Shown here one piece after another: positions 7,809 to 15,886 of a DNA stretch of 28,543 nucleotides. Below the pieces are notes generated by a model. The model had not been told where the DNA came from. It saw nothing but the letters and a program-made list of their open reading frames with translations, and did no database searches. The DNA is taken from the NCBI GenBank assembly GCA_050249235.1, contig JBFWQW010000029.1:1-28543 (forward strand). Direction: 5' to 3'. Made by a program: the position numbers and the translations under genes. Origin of the DNA: JAEKLB01 sp050249235. GTDB lineage: Bacteria > Actinomycetota > Acidimicrobiia > Acidimicrobiales > CADCSY01. The stretch's first letter is position 1; each line of letters starts with the position of its first letter.

Positions 7809-8981
7809 ATGGCTGAGAACCAGGACGGCAAGATCTGGGCGAACTCGGGCGACTCGCACTACATGGAGCCGCCCGACCTCTACGACCGGTTGCCCGAGCA
7901 CCTCCGCGACAAGCTGCCCCGCACCGAGCGCGACGAGGCCCGCGGGGTCGAGGTGATCACGGTCGACGGCCAGTCCTTCGAGCGGGCCATCCCCCGCCCG
8001 ATGACCCCGGAGCAGTGGCTGCGCAACGCCGCCATGCCGGCCCAGGAGCACCGCGACGAGGCCGACGGCCAGGCCCGGGCGCCGGGCGCCATGGACCCCG
8101 CCCTCCGACTCGTCGACCTCGACCAGGAGGGCATCTGGGCCGAGGCGATCTACCCCTCGCTCGGGACCTGGACGTTCAACATCCGCACCCCGGAGATCGT
8201 CCGGGAGGGCTGCCGCATCTCGAACGACTTCTTCATCGAGTTCCAGCAGCACTCGCCCCGCTACGTCGTCGCCGCATCCATCCCGCTGCTCGACACCGAC
8301 GACACCGTCGCCGAGATCCACCGGGCGTCGAAGCTCGGCTTCAAGCTCGGCTTCTTCCCGGTGAAGCCCCCGACCGAGAGGCCCGGCTGGCAGTACAACG
8401 ACGAGTGGGAGCCCGTCTGGGCCGCGCTCGAGGAGACCGGCATGGTCCTCGGGTTCCACATCGGCACCGAGCCCGTCGACCCCACCGGCCGCATCGGCAT
8501 CTACTACCGGGGTCCCGGTGGTGCCGTCCTCAACTACGTGGAGACCACCTACGGGGGCCAGCGGGCCGTCAGCCAGATGATCGCCTGCGGGGCGCTCGAC
8601 CGGCATCCCGACCTCCGCGTCCTCGTGTCGGAGGGCGGCGCCACCTGGGGCCCCTTCCTCGCCGACCGCATGGACGAGGGCTACCGCCAGCACGGCGCCG
8701 CCGTCCGGCCCACCCTCTCGAAGCTGCCCAGCGAGTACCTCTACACCCAGGTCTACGCCTCCTTCCAGCACGACCGCTCGGCCGTGATGGCCAACCAGGC
8801 CATGGGCTGGAAGAACGTCATGTGGGGCTCCGACTACCCCCACTACGAGGGAACCTACGGGCACACCCAGAAGACGCTCCACGAGCTCTTCGACGACGCG
8901 CCGGCCGAGGTCAGCCAGCGCATCCGCATCGGCGCCTTCCAGGAGCTCTTCCCCCACGTTCCGAGCCCGCCCGGCTCCTGA
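7809..8981 (+). CDS. Amidohydrolase-2 family metal-dependent hydrolase/decarboxylase, copy 2
   Basis: A 390-aa ACMSD-like amidohydrolase_2 enzyme. Key residues: D15-x-H17 with E20 (DSHYMEPPD), H217 (GFHIGTEP), E275 (SEGGATW) and D342 (WGSDYPHYEGTYGHTQK). The frame extends upstream to 7746, but the ATG at 7809 has GAGGAG 6-7 nt ahead and gives an N-terminus collinear with copy 1. Compared with copy 1 it has a longer segment after residue 60 and a different loop after H217, where substrate specificity normally lies. It is transcribed alone from the dyad-controlled promoter and ends before a strong hairpin at 9011-9042. Confidence 0.92.
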   Translation: MAENQDGKIWANSGDSHYMEPPDLYDRLPEHLRDKLPRTERDEARGVEVITVDGQSFERAIPRPMTPEQWLRNAAMPAQEHRDEADGQARAPGAMDPALRLVDLDQEGIWAEAIYPSLGTWTFNIRTPEIVREGCRISNDFFIEFQQHSPRYVVAASIPLLDTDDTVAEIHRASKLGFKLGFFPVKPPTERPGWQYNDEWEPVWAALEETGMVLGFHIGTEPVDPTGRIGIYYRGPGGAVLNYVETTYGGQRAVSQMIACGALDRHPDLRVLVSEGGATWGPFLADRMDEGYRQHGAAVRPTLSKLPSEYLYTQVYASFQHDRSAVMANQAMGWKNVMWGSDYPHYEGTYGHTQKTLHELFDDAPAEVSQRIRIGAFQELFPHVPSPPGS

Positions 8982-9010
8982 GCCCGGCACACCGACCCCG
9001 GAACGGCCCG

Positions 9011-9042
9011 TCGGCCGCCGCCCCTCCGGGGGTGGCGGCCGA
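9011..9042 (+). terminator. GC-rich hairpin downstream of amidohydrolase copy 2
   Basis: TCGGCCGCC pairs perfectly with GGCGGCCGA around a C4/G4-containing loop, 29 bp after the stop codon. No T tract follows, as is common in high-GC actinobacteria. The remaining gap to 9217 (175 nt) shows no gene. Confidence 0.6.
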
Positions 9043-9217
9043 TCGGCTCTCCGGGGCGGGCCCGGGTTCGGGCATCCTCTCCAGCGGCGGCGTGCGCCTG
9101 TCCCGACCGCCGAGCCATTCGATCCGGACCGAGGTCTCCGACGATGCGATCTGCTGGTTGCCCCGACCGATGCGAGCCGGGCACGGCCCGGCCGGCCCTG
9201 ACCGACGGGTCGATCCG

Positions 9218-9841
9218 GTGAAGCTGGTCGGGCTCTCCGGCGGCATCGGGTGCGGCAAGTCGACCGTGGCCGAACGGCTCCGGCGGCTCGGTGCCGACAC
9301 CATCGACGTCGATCTCCTCAACCGGGAGCTGCAGCAGCCCGGGCTGCCCCTGTTCGAGCAGATCGTCGAGCGGTGGGGCGACCGGGTCGTCGCGCCGGAC
9401 GGCCAGCTCGACCGGCCCGCCCTCAGCCGGATCGTCTTCCAGGACAGGGCCGAGCTCGCCGCGCTCACGATGATGGCGGCGCCGATCACCGAAGCCGAGC
9501 TCGTCAGGCGGGCGGCCCGGCACGAGGGGACCGACGACGTGGTCGTGTACGAGGCGGCGATGTTCCTCGGGAAGCAGTACGGCATGGAGGGGCTGATCGT
9601 CGTCGACACGCCGCCCGAGGTCGCGCTCGAGCGGCTGGTGACGCAGCGGGGCATGCCGGAGGCCGACGCCCGGGCGAGGATCGGGAGCCAGATCCCCCGG
9701 GAGCACCGGGTGGCGGCGGCCGACCACGTGATCGACAACAGCGGCCGGCCGGACGACCTGGACGAGCCGGTCGAGCGGGCCTGGGCATGGATCCACGAGC
9801 TGCCGGACGGCACGCCGAGGATCTCGAGGGGCCGGCCGTGA
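9218..9841 (+). CDS. coaE: Dephospho-CoA kinase-like protein
   Basis: A 207-aa P-loop kinase of the CoaE family, which phosphorylates dephospho-CoA at the 3'-ribose in the last step of CoA synthesis. Walker A is GGIGCGKS (residues 8-15), followed by IDVDLLNRE at the CoA-binding position and the family pattern LDRPALSRIVFQD. The usual HP after it is AP. The C-terminal IDNSG is also typical. The GTG at 9218 gives the normal N-terminus; an ATG at 9170 would add 16 residues. Many actinobacterial CoaE proteins carry a C-terminal GrpB-like domain; this one does not, so it may be a second, pathway-linked copy. Its stop overlaps the next start by GTGA, indicating translational coupling to the SDR. 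Confidence 0.85.
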   Translation: MKLVGLSGGIGCGKSTVAERLRRLGADTIDVDLLNRELQQPGLPLFEQIVERWGDRVVAPDGQLDRPALSRIVFQDRAELAALTMMAAPITEAELVRRAARHEGTDDVVVYEAAMFLGKQYGMEGLIVVDTPPEVALERLVTQRGMPEADARARIGSQIPREHRVAAADHVIDNSGRPDDLDEPVERAWAWIHELPDGTPRISRGRP

Positions 9842-10611
9842 CCGACCGGCCCGAGCCGACCGGGCCGACCGGAGGGGCGGCCCGTCCGTTCGACGGGCGG
9901 GTCGTGATCGTCACCGGCGCGGCCCGCGGGCTGGGACGCGACTACGCCCGGTACTTCGCCGAGGACGGCGCCTCGGTCGTCCTCGCCGACCTCGAACCGG
10001 CCACCGCCGCCCTCGAGGCCGTCGCGAGCACCGGCGCCTCCTGCCTGGCCGTGCCGCTCGACGTCACCGACGACGCCAGCACGGCGGCCATGGTCGACCG
10101 GGTGGTGCAGGCCTTCGGCCGCATCGACGTGCTCGTGAACAACGCCGGGCTCTGGCGGCTCGACGGCGGGCTCATCGACGCCGACCCGGCGGCCTGGCGC
10201 GCCGGCTGGGCCGTCAACGTGGACGGAACGCTCCGCTGCTACCGCGCCGTCGTTCCGGTCATGGCCCGCAACGGCTTCGGGAGGATCGTCAACATCTCGT
10301 CGATGGCTTCCCGCGGCGGCGGCAGCGTCTACGGGCTCACCAAGAACACGGTGAACCAGATGACTAGGGGCATGGCCGCCGAGGTCGGCGACCTGGGCAT
10401 CACCGTGAACTGCGTGGCGCCCGGCATCTCCGCCTTCGAGGGCGCCCGTGGCGCCATCGCCGGTGCCGAGCAGGTCGTCGCCGGGAACATCGTCAAGCGC
10501 CTGGGCACCAGCCGCGACCTCTACGGCGCCATCCGGTACTTCTGCAGCGACGAGGCCGGGTGGGTCACGGGCCAGACCCTCTTCGTCGACGGCGGCGCGA
10601 CCGCCAGGTAG
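9838..10611 (+). CDS. SDR family oxidoreductase
   Basis: A 257-aa classical short-chain dehydrogenase/reductase, NAD(P)-dependent. Motifs: TGAARGLG (26-33) for cofactor binding, DVTD at about 75-78, NNAG (101-104), NISS (152-155), and catalytic YGLTK (Y165, K169), then VNCVAPG and the C-terminal GQTLFVDGG. An acidic residue after strand 2 (LADLEP) favours NAD(H). The first 17 residues are a loose Pro/Gly tail. The GTG start overlaps the coaE stop. The neighbourhood of CoA-transferases suggests oxidation of a hydroxyacyl-CoA or an alcohol intermediate, but the substrate is not determined. Confidence 0.93.
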   Translation: MTDRPEPTGPTGGAARPFDGRVVIVTGAARGLGRDYARYFAEDGASVVLADLEPATAALEAVASTGASCLAVPLDVTDDASTAAMVDRVVQAFGRIDVLVNNAGLWRLDGGLIDADPAAWRAGWAVNVDGTLRCYRAVVPVMARNGFGRIVNISSMASRGGGSVYGLTKNTVNQMTRGMAAEVGDLGITVNCVAPGISAFEGARGAIAGAEQVVAGNIVKRLGTSRDLYGAIRYFCSDEAGWVTGQTLFVDGGATAR

Positions 10612-10636
10612 GCGACCGGCTCGTCCTCGCCCTCCC

Positions 10637-10686
10637 GCTCTCTGTCGACGCAGGGGGCGTTGGTGCCTCCAAGTCGACGAGGAACG
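10637..10686. repeat. GTTCYCTGTCGAC palindrome, copy B
   Basis: Left arm GCTCTCTGTCGAC, 23-bp centre with a possible inner GGGGGC/GCCTCC stem, right arm GTCGACGAGGAACG. Total 50 bp, in the 85-bp gap between two convergent stop codons. Confidence 0.7.
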
Positions 10687-10696
10687 GGCGGATCGC

Positions 10697-13006
10697 TCAG
10701 CCGGTGGCGATGATGCCCTTCTCCAGGAGGGCGTCGATCTCGGTGTCGCCGTAGCCGAGCCAGCGGACGATCTCGAGCGTGTGCTGGCCCCGCACGAACG
10801 GGGCCCGCTGCACGACGCTGGGCGTGTCGCTGAACCGCATGAGCTGGCCGACCTGGCGGAGCCGTCCCGCGGTCTGGTGCTGCTGCTCCGAGACCACGCC
10901 GAGGCTGAGGTTCTCGTCGTCGAAGAGCACCAGCTCGCCGTCGGCGGTGTAGATGGAGATCTCCGCCGGCACGCCGGCGGCGTCGAGCCGGCGCCGCCAC
11001 TGGATGGCCGTCTGCGTCCTGAACACCTGCTCCGTCAGGCGCTCGAGCTCCGCCCGGTTGGCCTGGCGCGCCTCGGGGGTGGCGAACCGGGCGTCGGCCT
11101 CCAGCTCGGGACGGCCGATGGCGCCGCAGAAGGCGGCCCAGTGCTGGGGCTTCGGGGCCGCCACCTGGATCCAGCCGTCCTGGGTCTCGTAGAGGCGGTA
11201 GAGGGCGCCGAAGCCGGTCTGGCCCTTGTCGAGCTTGGCCGGGTCCGACGGGCCGTCCTCGGTGAGGTGGACCTCGGAGTTGGCGTAGAGGGCGGCGTTG
11301 AGGAGCGAGGTCCACACCTCCTGGCCCTCGCCGGTCCGGTCGCGGTGGTGCAGGGCGGCGAGCACGCCGACGACGGAGGCCATGGCGTTCGTGGTGTCGG
11401 TGTGGCCGGTCCGGTAGTAGAGGGGGTCGTTGCCCTCCTCGGCCGGGCCCAGCTCCCACTCGAAGCCCGTGAGCGCCTGCGAGAGCGAGTCGTTGCCACC
11501 CAGGTGGGACAGGGGGCCCTCCGGCCCGTACATGTAGCTGTTGCAGTAGATGATGTCCGGCTTGACCTTCTTCAGGCTCTCGTAGTCGATCCCGAGCCGG
11601 TCGGCGACGCCCTTCACCATGTTGTGGTGCACGACGTCCGACTCGGCGACGAGCCGGCGCACCAGCTCGGCGCCCTCCTCCGTCTTGAGGTCGACGAGGA
11701 GCGAGCGCTTGCCCTGCTCGCAGCCGAGCAGGACGGTGCTCGACGCCATGCGGGCCGTGCCCGGGTCGGTCTCGGGCGTCGCCACCTTGATGACGTCCGC
11801 ACCGAGGCCGGCCATGAGCATGGCGCCGAAGGGGCCGGCGAAGGCCCGGCCGAAGTCGAGCACCCGGATCCCGTCGAGCGGGTAGCGGTGGGTCCGGGCA
11901 GGGTCGCGGGGCGAGACGGCGGGCACGGCCCGGTTCTCGGCGAAGACCTCGGCGTCGTGCTGGCCGACCGCCGGGCGGGGACGGGGCGGGGTCGGCGGGT
12001 TGAGGGCGAGGCGGAACGGGATCCCGGCCTGCGTCGTCTTGCCGACCTCGGGATCGTCGACCTCGACCGCCATCTCGTTGAAGACGACCTGCTCGTGGGC
12101 GAACACGTCCCGGGTCGGCAGGATCTCGGCCACCTGGAACCACTCCTCGTGGAGGAGGTCGACGAGCTCGGCCCGCTTGCGGTCCTTCACCACCTCGCGG
12201 ATGGCCGGATAGAGCTTCTCGAGCGGGGTGTCCATCGGGATGCCCAGGGCGGCCTGGATCGAGGCGCCCTTCTTCTGGGTGGCACCGGCCAGGACCTGGA
12301 TCCAGCCGTCGGCGGCCGGCATCACCTCGGCCTGGTGGACCCCGGGCGGATAGGTCTTCGTCATCACGCCCTGGAACTCGTCGAGGTTGTGCTCGGTGTG
12401 GGCCCAGAGCATGGTCGTGAAGGCCAGCACGCCCTGGTAGAGCGAGGTCTCGACCCGCTGGCCCCGTCCGGTCTCGACCCGGGCGTGGAGGGCGGCGAGG
12501 ATCGCGATCGGCGTGAGGTAGGTGGCCGCCACGCTCGGCAGCGGGCTGGCGAGGAACGTCGGGCCGGGGCGCCAGGACGGCTGCTCGTACTGCTGCCCGG
12601 AGCGGGCCTGGACGAGGGCGTCCCATCCGGGCCGGCTGCTGTTGCGGCTCCCGGTCGGGTAGGCCGGGATCGAGCAGTAGACGAGGTGGGGGAACTGCGG
12701 GGCGAGGGTCTCGTAGTCGAGGCCGAGGCGGGCCATCACGCCGGGGCTGAAGCTCTCGGCCAGCACGTCGGCCGTGCCCACCAGCTGGAGGAACCTCGCC
12801 TTGCCCTCGGACGACTTGAGGTCGAGCGCCACCGAGCGCCGGCTCCGGTTCCAGACCCGGTAGGCGGGGTGGGAGCGGTAGGGATCGCCGCCCGGAGGCT
12901 CGACCTTCACCACGTCGGCGCCGCTCTCGGCCAGCAGCAGGATCCCCGCCGGCCCCGCCATGCCCCAGGTCAGATCCAGGATCCTCACACCGTCAAGTGC
13001 CGTCAT
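10697..13006 (-). CDS. Complete tandem CaiB/BaiF CoA-transferase
   Basis: A 769-aa protein made of two class III CoA-transferase domains. Domain 1 is about residues 1-365 (starts MTALDGVRILDLTWGMAGP) and domain 2 about 374-769 (starts YPLDGIRVLDFGRAFAGP). In domain 2 the motif YYRTGHTDTTNAMAS precedes the conserved AALHHRDRTGEGQEV and contains the likely catalytic Asp (about residue 537). The matching place in domain 1 reads SPLPSVAATYLTP, without Asp, so only the second domain is expected to form the aspartyl-CoA anhydride. Class III enzymes normally work as interlocked dimers; a fused pair with one active site would mimic a heterodimer. The ATG has GGGGGAG 8 nt upstream and a -10 TACCGT at 13052-13047. 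Confidence 0.93.
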   Translation of the reverse strand: MTALDGVRILDLTWGMAGPAGILLLAESGADVVKVEPPGGDPYRSHPAYRVWNRSRRSVALDLKSSEGKARFLQLVGTADVLAESFSPGVMARLGLDYETLAPQFPHLVYCSIPAYPTGSRNSSRPGWDALVQARSGQQYEQPSWRPGPTFLASPLPSVAATYLTPIAILAALHARVETGRGQRVETSLYQGVLAFTTMLWAHTEHNLDEFQGVMTKTYPPGVHQAEVMPAADGWIQVLAGATQKKGASIQAALGIPMDTPLEKLYPAIREVVKDRKRAELVDLLHEEWFQVAEILPTRDVFAHEQVVFNEMAVEVDDPEVGKTTQAGIPFRLALNPPTPPRPRPAVGQHDAEVFAENRAVPAVSPRDPARTHRYPLDGIRVLDFGRAFAGPFGAMLMAGLGADVIKVATPETDPGTARMASSTVLLGCEQGKRSLLVDLKTEEGAELVRRLVAESDVVHHNMVKGVADRLGIDYESLKKVKPDIIYCNSYMYGPEGPLSHLGGNDSLSQALTGFEWELGPAEEGNDPLYYRTGHTDTTNAMASVVGVLAALHHRDRTGEGQEVWTSLLNAALYANSEVHLTEDGPSDPAKLDKGQTGFGALYRLYETQDGWIQVAAPKPQHWAAFCGAIGRPELEADARFATPEARQANRAELERLTEQVFRTQTAIQWRRRLDAAGVPAEISIYTADGELVLFDDENLSLGVVSEQQHQTAGRLRQVGQLMRFSDTPSVVQRAPFVRGQHTLEIVRWLGYGDTEIDALLEKGIIATG

Positions 13007-13046
13007 CGTCTCGACTCCCCCGGACTCGGTGACACGAACCCGGCCG

Positions 13047-13052
13047 ACGGTA
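13047..13052 (-). promoter_or_regulatory. -10 box of the tandem CoA-transferase gene
   Basis: TACCGT on the minus strand, 40 nt before the ATG, so this gene has a short leader with a real ribosome site. A GTCACGTCAC sequence lies directly upstream and could be a regulator site. Confidence 0.45.
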
Positions 13053-13147
13053 GTGACGTGACGCCCGACACATCACGCGCGAGCCGTCGCCCGAGGTTGG
13101 ACACCGCCACGGGCCCGCGTGCTGGACGCCATCGATGCCGCTGCGCA

Positions 13148-13196
13148 GCTTTCTGGCCGCTGAGCCACAGTCCGTGTGGGTGGGCGACCAGAAAGC
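13148..13196. repeat. 49-bp nested palindrome, copy 2
   Basis: Outer arms GCTTTCTGG/CCAGAAAGC (9 bp, perfect), 6-nt flanks, inner stem CCACA/TGTGG and a 5-nt loop. It matches the reverse complement of the element at 19499-19547 over most of its length. Confidence 0.75.
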
Positions 13197-13209
13197 GAGG
13201 TGACGGGCC

Positions 13210-14217
13210 TCAGTCGTTCACGACGGTCATGACCGACTGCCCTTCGGGCGCCTCGTAGAACTGCTCGCACCACTTGCGCAGCGCCGAGTAGCCGGCCCGG
13301 TCGTCGAGGGCGTAGACCGGCTTCTGGACGAAGGCCTGGTGCCGCCAGATCCGGGCGTCCTCCTCGAAGAGGCCCTCGACCGTCCCGGCGAAGGCGGCGA
13401 GGTCGGCGGGCAGCTCGTCGCCGGTCACCCCACCTCGGGGGAGGAAGTAGCTGGCCCGGAGGTCGGAGTGCTCGTCGTCGACGGGCGTTGCGGTGAGGAT
13501 CAGGCGGTAGTGCTGCTTGGGGCTGTTGAACACGGCCGCGGTGACCCCGATGGCGTTGTTGCTGTTGTGCAGGTGGAGGGCGACCTCCTTCGTCCTCGGC
13601 GACACGAAGCCGATCTGGGCCCGCCAGCGGGTGCCGCTGGTCTCGAACCACTCCATGCGGGGGTACTCGGGGGCGCTGTGGGTGAACTTGAAGTGGGTGC
13701 AGTCGGCCGAGTTCTCGAGCACCAGCTGCGGATGGATCCGCTCGTGGGGCTTGTCGACGATGGCGTGGGGATAGCAGCCGAAGTAGTCGGCGGCATCGGC
13801 CGGCAGCTCCTCGAAGTCGTTGAAGACGTCGGGATAGGTCCAACCCGCTCGGGGCCCGCCGCCGGCCGGGTCGTGCCAGAGGTACATCAGGCCGTCCCGC
13901 TCGGCCACCGGCCAGGCCCGCATCGTGGCACGGGTCGGGAGGTCCTGGTAGGGCACGAGGACGTTCGTCCCCTCTCCGTCCCAGTGCCACCCGTGGTACG
14001 GGCAGACGACGCAGTCCCGCTCGACGTGGCCGCCGTGGCCGAGGTGGGCGCCGAGGTGCCGGCAGTGGGCGTCGAGCACCCGGAGCTCACCGGCCTCGGT
14101 CCGGAACGCCACCAGCTCCTGCCCGAAGTACTTCATGGCCTTGACGCCGCCGGCCGGGATCTCGGCGGACCAGCCGATGTGGAACCACCCCGTCGGCTTC
14201 ATGCTGAGCTGCAACAT
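13210..14217 (-). CDS. KshA/DAF-36-like Rieske oxygenase, terminal subunit
   Basis: A 335-aa Rieske non-heme iron oxygenase alpha subunit. The Rieske [2Fe-2S] ligands are C52-x-H54 and C72-x2-H75 (CPYHGWHW). The mononuclear iron motif is N169-x2-D172-x2-H175-x4-H180 (ENSADCTHFKFTH), a form typical of the KshA / cholesterol desaturase (DAF-36, Neverland) clade rather than of ring-hydroxylating dioxygenases. The frame is open to 14436, but the ATG at 14217 gives the expected short N-terminus before GWFHIGW. No reductase gene is nearby, so electrons must come from elsewhere. Probable job: monooxygenation or desaturation of a steroid-like or other bulky hydrophobic substrate. Direct repeats lie just upstream. 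Confidence 0.9.
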   Translation of the reverse strand: MLQLSMKPTGWFHIGWSAEIPAGGVKAMKYFGQELVAFRTEAGELRVLDAHCRHLGAHLGHGGHVERDCVVCPYHGWHWDGEGTNVLVPYQDLPTRATMRAWPVAERDGLMYLWHDPAGGGPRAGWTYPDVFNDFEELPADAADYFGCYPHAIVDKPHERIHPQLVLENSADCTHFKFTHSAPEYPRMEWFETSGTRWRAQIGFVSPRTKEVALHLHNSNNAIGVTAAVFNSPKQHYRLILTATPVDDEHSDLRASYFLPRGGVTGDELPADLAAFAGTVEGLFEEDARIWRHQAFVQKPVYALDDRAGYSALRKWCEQFYEAPEGQSVMTVVND

Positions 14218-14240
14218 CCCGTCATTCAAGCCCGCGCCGT

Positions 14241-14287
14241 GCTGTCGGCGCCCGCCGTGGTGACTGTCGGTGGCTGTCGGCGCCCGC
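14241..14287. repeat. CTGTCGG direct repeats upstream of the Rieske gene
   Basis: GCTGTCGGCGCCCGC occurs at 14241-14255 and again at 14273-14287; a third CTGTCGG lies between them (14264). The starts are 22 and 10 bp apart, two turns and one turn of the helix. Such phasing suits cooperative binding of a regulator ahead of the Rieske start at 14217. Confidence 0.5.
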
Positions 14288-14338
14288 GCTTTCCTGCCCG
14301 CCGACCCACGTCGACCGAGGTTCGACGACCAGAACCCG

Positions 14339-14515
14339 TCAGGCGGCGGTCGAGGGGTGGCGGACGAGCGAGGGCCGGCGGGCGAGGAGGCGATGGAGCT
14401 CCTGGCGGTACCCGTGGTCGTCGATCCGCTTCGCACCCCGCCGGGCGCACAGGTCGTGGAGCTGCTCGACGAAGGCGGCGGCGTGGTCGGCGGTCTGGGT
14501 CGGGGACGGCGTCAT
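14339..14515 (-). CDS. Small hypothetical protein, 58 aa
   Basis: A short ORF starting with ATG after AGGACGAC. Nearly every codon ends in G or C, as in the large genes, which supports real coding. The product is rich in His, Arg and Ala (HAAAFVEQLHDLCARRGAKR, then DDHGYRQELHRLLARR) and probably folds into two helices; no signal peptide or membrane segment is seen. It is 122 bp upstream of the Rieske start on the same strand. No family is recognised; a small DNA- or protein-binding role cannot be excluded. Confidence 0.55.
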   Translation of the reverse strand: MTPSPTQTADHAAAFVEQLHDLCARRGAKRIDDHGYRQELHRLLARRPSLVRHPSTAA

Positions 14516-14695
14516 GTCGTCCTGTCTCGGCAGGACGGGCCGCGATCGTGAGCCCTGGACACCCGGTTCCGGACGAAATCCTCGTGTCCCCGTTGAACTT
14601 CTCACGCTCAGTGGTCGCACGAGCCCTTCAGCCACATGCAGCGTTCAGCTGGCGGGTTGGCAGCGCAGCGTGCAAACGGGGCCGCCATCCCTCCC

Positions 14696-14745
14696 GTTCC
14701 TCGTCGACCGAGCCGGCACCGTTCCGTGCCGGTCGACGAAGAACG
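14696..14745. repeat. GTTCYCTGTCGAC palindrome, copy C
   Basis: Left arm GTTCCTCGTCGAC and right arm GTCGACGAAGAACG enclose a 23-bp centre with its own CGGCAC/GTGCCG stem. It is the most complete hairpin of the set. It lies 45 bp upstream of the alcohol dehydrogenase start. The rest of 14516-14790 shows no gene. Confidence 0.75.
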
Positions 14746-14790
14746 GAGGAACGCCCGCCGAGCGCTGGTTCGAGCGCTAGAACCGCGGCC

Positions 14791-15867
14791 ATGGTGCGAG
14801 CTGCGGTGCTGCGTTCGGTCGGGGCGCCGCTCGAGGTGGTGGACGCGGAGCTGGCCCCGCCCGGTCCCGGGCACGTGCGGGTGGCGCTGGCCGCCTCCGG
14901 CGTCTGCCATTCCGACCTCTCGGTGGCCGACGGGACGCTTCCACTCGGCGCGCCGATCGTCCTCGGCCACGAGGGGGCCGGCGTCGTCGCCGAGGTCGGG
15001 CCGGGGGTCGACGGCCTCGCCGTCGGCGACCACGTCGTGCTGTCGTGGGTGCCCCAGTGCGGCACCTGTTGGTCGTGCACTCACGGCGATCCGCACCTGT
15101 GCACCTCGTCGGCCGGCGCGGGGCGGCACCTGACGATCGACGGCGAGCCGGTCCAACAGATGATGGGACTCGGCACGTTCGCCACCGAGACGACCGTCCC
15201 GGTGAGCGCGGTCGTCCGCATCCCGCACGACGTGCCCCTGGCCCAGGCCGCGCTCGTCGGCTGCGCGGTCCTCACCGGGGCCGGGTCGGCGATGAACACC
15301 GCCGACCTCCGGCCCGGCGGCTCGGTGGCGGTGCTGGGATGCGGCGGCGTCGGGTTGAACGCGGTGCAGGGCGCCCGGCTCGCCGGCGCGACGACCATCG
15401 TCGCAATCGACCTGCAACCCGACAAGCTCGAGCTGGCCGCCCGCTTCGGGGCCACCCACACCGTCGACGCCACCCGGGTCGACCCGGTCACCCGGGTCCG
15501 GGAGCTCACCGAGGGCATGGGCGTCGACGTCGCCATCGAGGCCATCGGGGCCCAGGCCACCGTCGACCAGGCCGTGCAGCTGGCCCGGCGGGGCGGCCAG
15601 GCGGTGTTCGTCGGGATCGGGGGGCTCGCCGTCAACGTGTCCGTCCCCGCCCTGGCCCTCGTCCGGGACGGGAAGTCCCTCACCGGCTGCTACTACGGGT
15701 CGGCCGACGTGCGCCGCGACGTCCCCCTGCTCCTCGGCCACTACGCCCGGGGCGACCTGCTGCTCGACGAGCTGATCAGCCGCCGGATCGCCCTCGACGA
15801 GGTGAACGAGGCGATGGCGCTGCTCGAGCGGGGCCTCGTCACGAGATCGGTGATCGAGTTCCCCTAG
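14791..15867 (+). CDS. Zinc-dependent alcohol dehydrogenase (class III/NDMA-type MDR)
   Basis: A 358-aa medium-chain dehydrogenase. Catalytic zinc ligands: C39 (GVCHSD), H60-E61 (GHEGAG) and C158 (LVGCAV). Structural zinc: C90-x2-C93-x2-C96-x7-C104. Cofactor loop GCGGVG (183-188), followed by VAIDLQPDK, where the Asp favours NAD. The sequence PQCGTCWSC and GGVGLNAVQGA resemble class III and nicotinoprotein (NDMA-dependent, mycofactocin-linked) actinobacterial enzymes; which one cannot be decided here. The ATG has no ribosome site; TAGAAC lies 7 nt before it, a weak leaderless-type -10. Likely oxidises a primary or secondary alcohol in the surrounding catabolic set. Confidence 0.92.
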   Translation: MVRAAVLRSVGAPLEVVDAELAPPGPGHVRVALAASGVCHSDLSVADGTLPLGAPIVLGHEGAGVVAEVGPGVDGLAVGDHVVLSWVPQCGTCWSCTHGDPHLCTSSAGAGRHLTIDGEPVQQMMGLGTFATETTVPVSAVVRIPHDVPLAQAALVGCAVLTGAGSAMNTADLRPGGSVAVLGCGGVGLNAVQGARLAGATTIVAIDLQPDKLELAARFGATHTVDATRVDPVTRVRELTEGMGVDVAIEAIGAQATVDQAVQLARRGGQAVFVGIGGLAVNVSVPALALVRDGKSLTGCYYGSADVRRDVPLLLGHYARGDLLLDELISRRIALDEVNEAMALLERGLVTRSVIEFP

Positions 15868-15886
15868 GACGCCCTCGGACCCGGTG

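Noticed and set aside
13148..13196. Simple Rho-independent terminator
   Set aside because: There is no T tract, the stem is interrupted symmetrically, and a related copy is at 19499 in opposite orientation.
10448..13258. A 936-codon open frame on the plus strand
   Set aside because: It is antisense to the tandem CoA-transferase, with no domain pattern.
14305..14337. A further copy of the GTTCYCTGTCGAC element
   Set aside because: GTCGAC and CCAGAAC are present, but the left arm and the 23-bp centre are missing, so it is at most a remnant.
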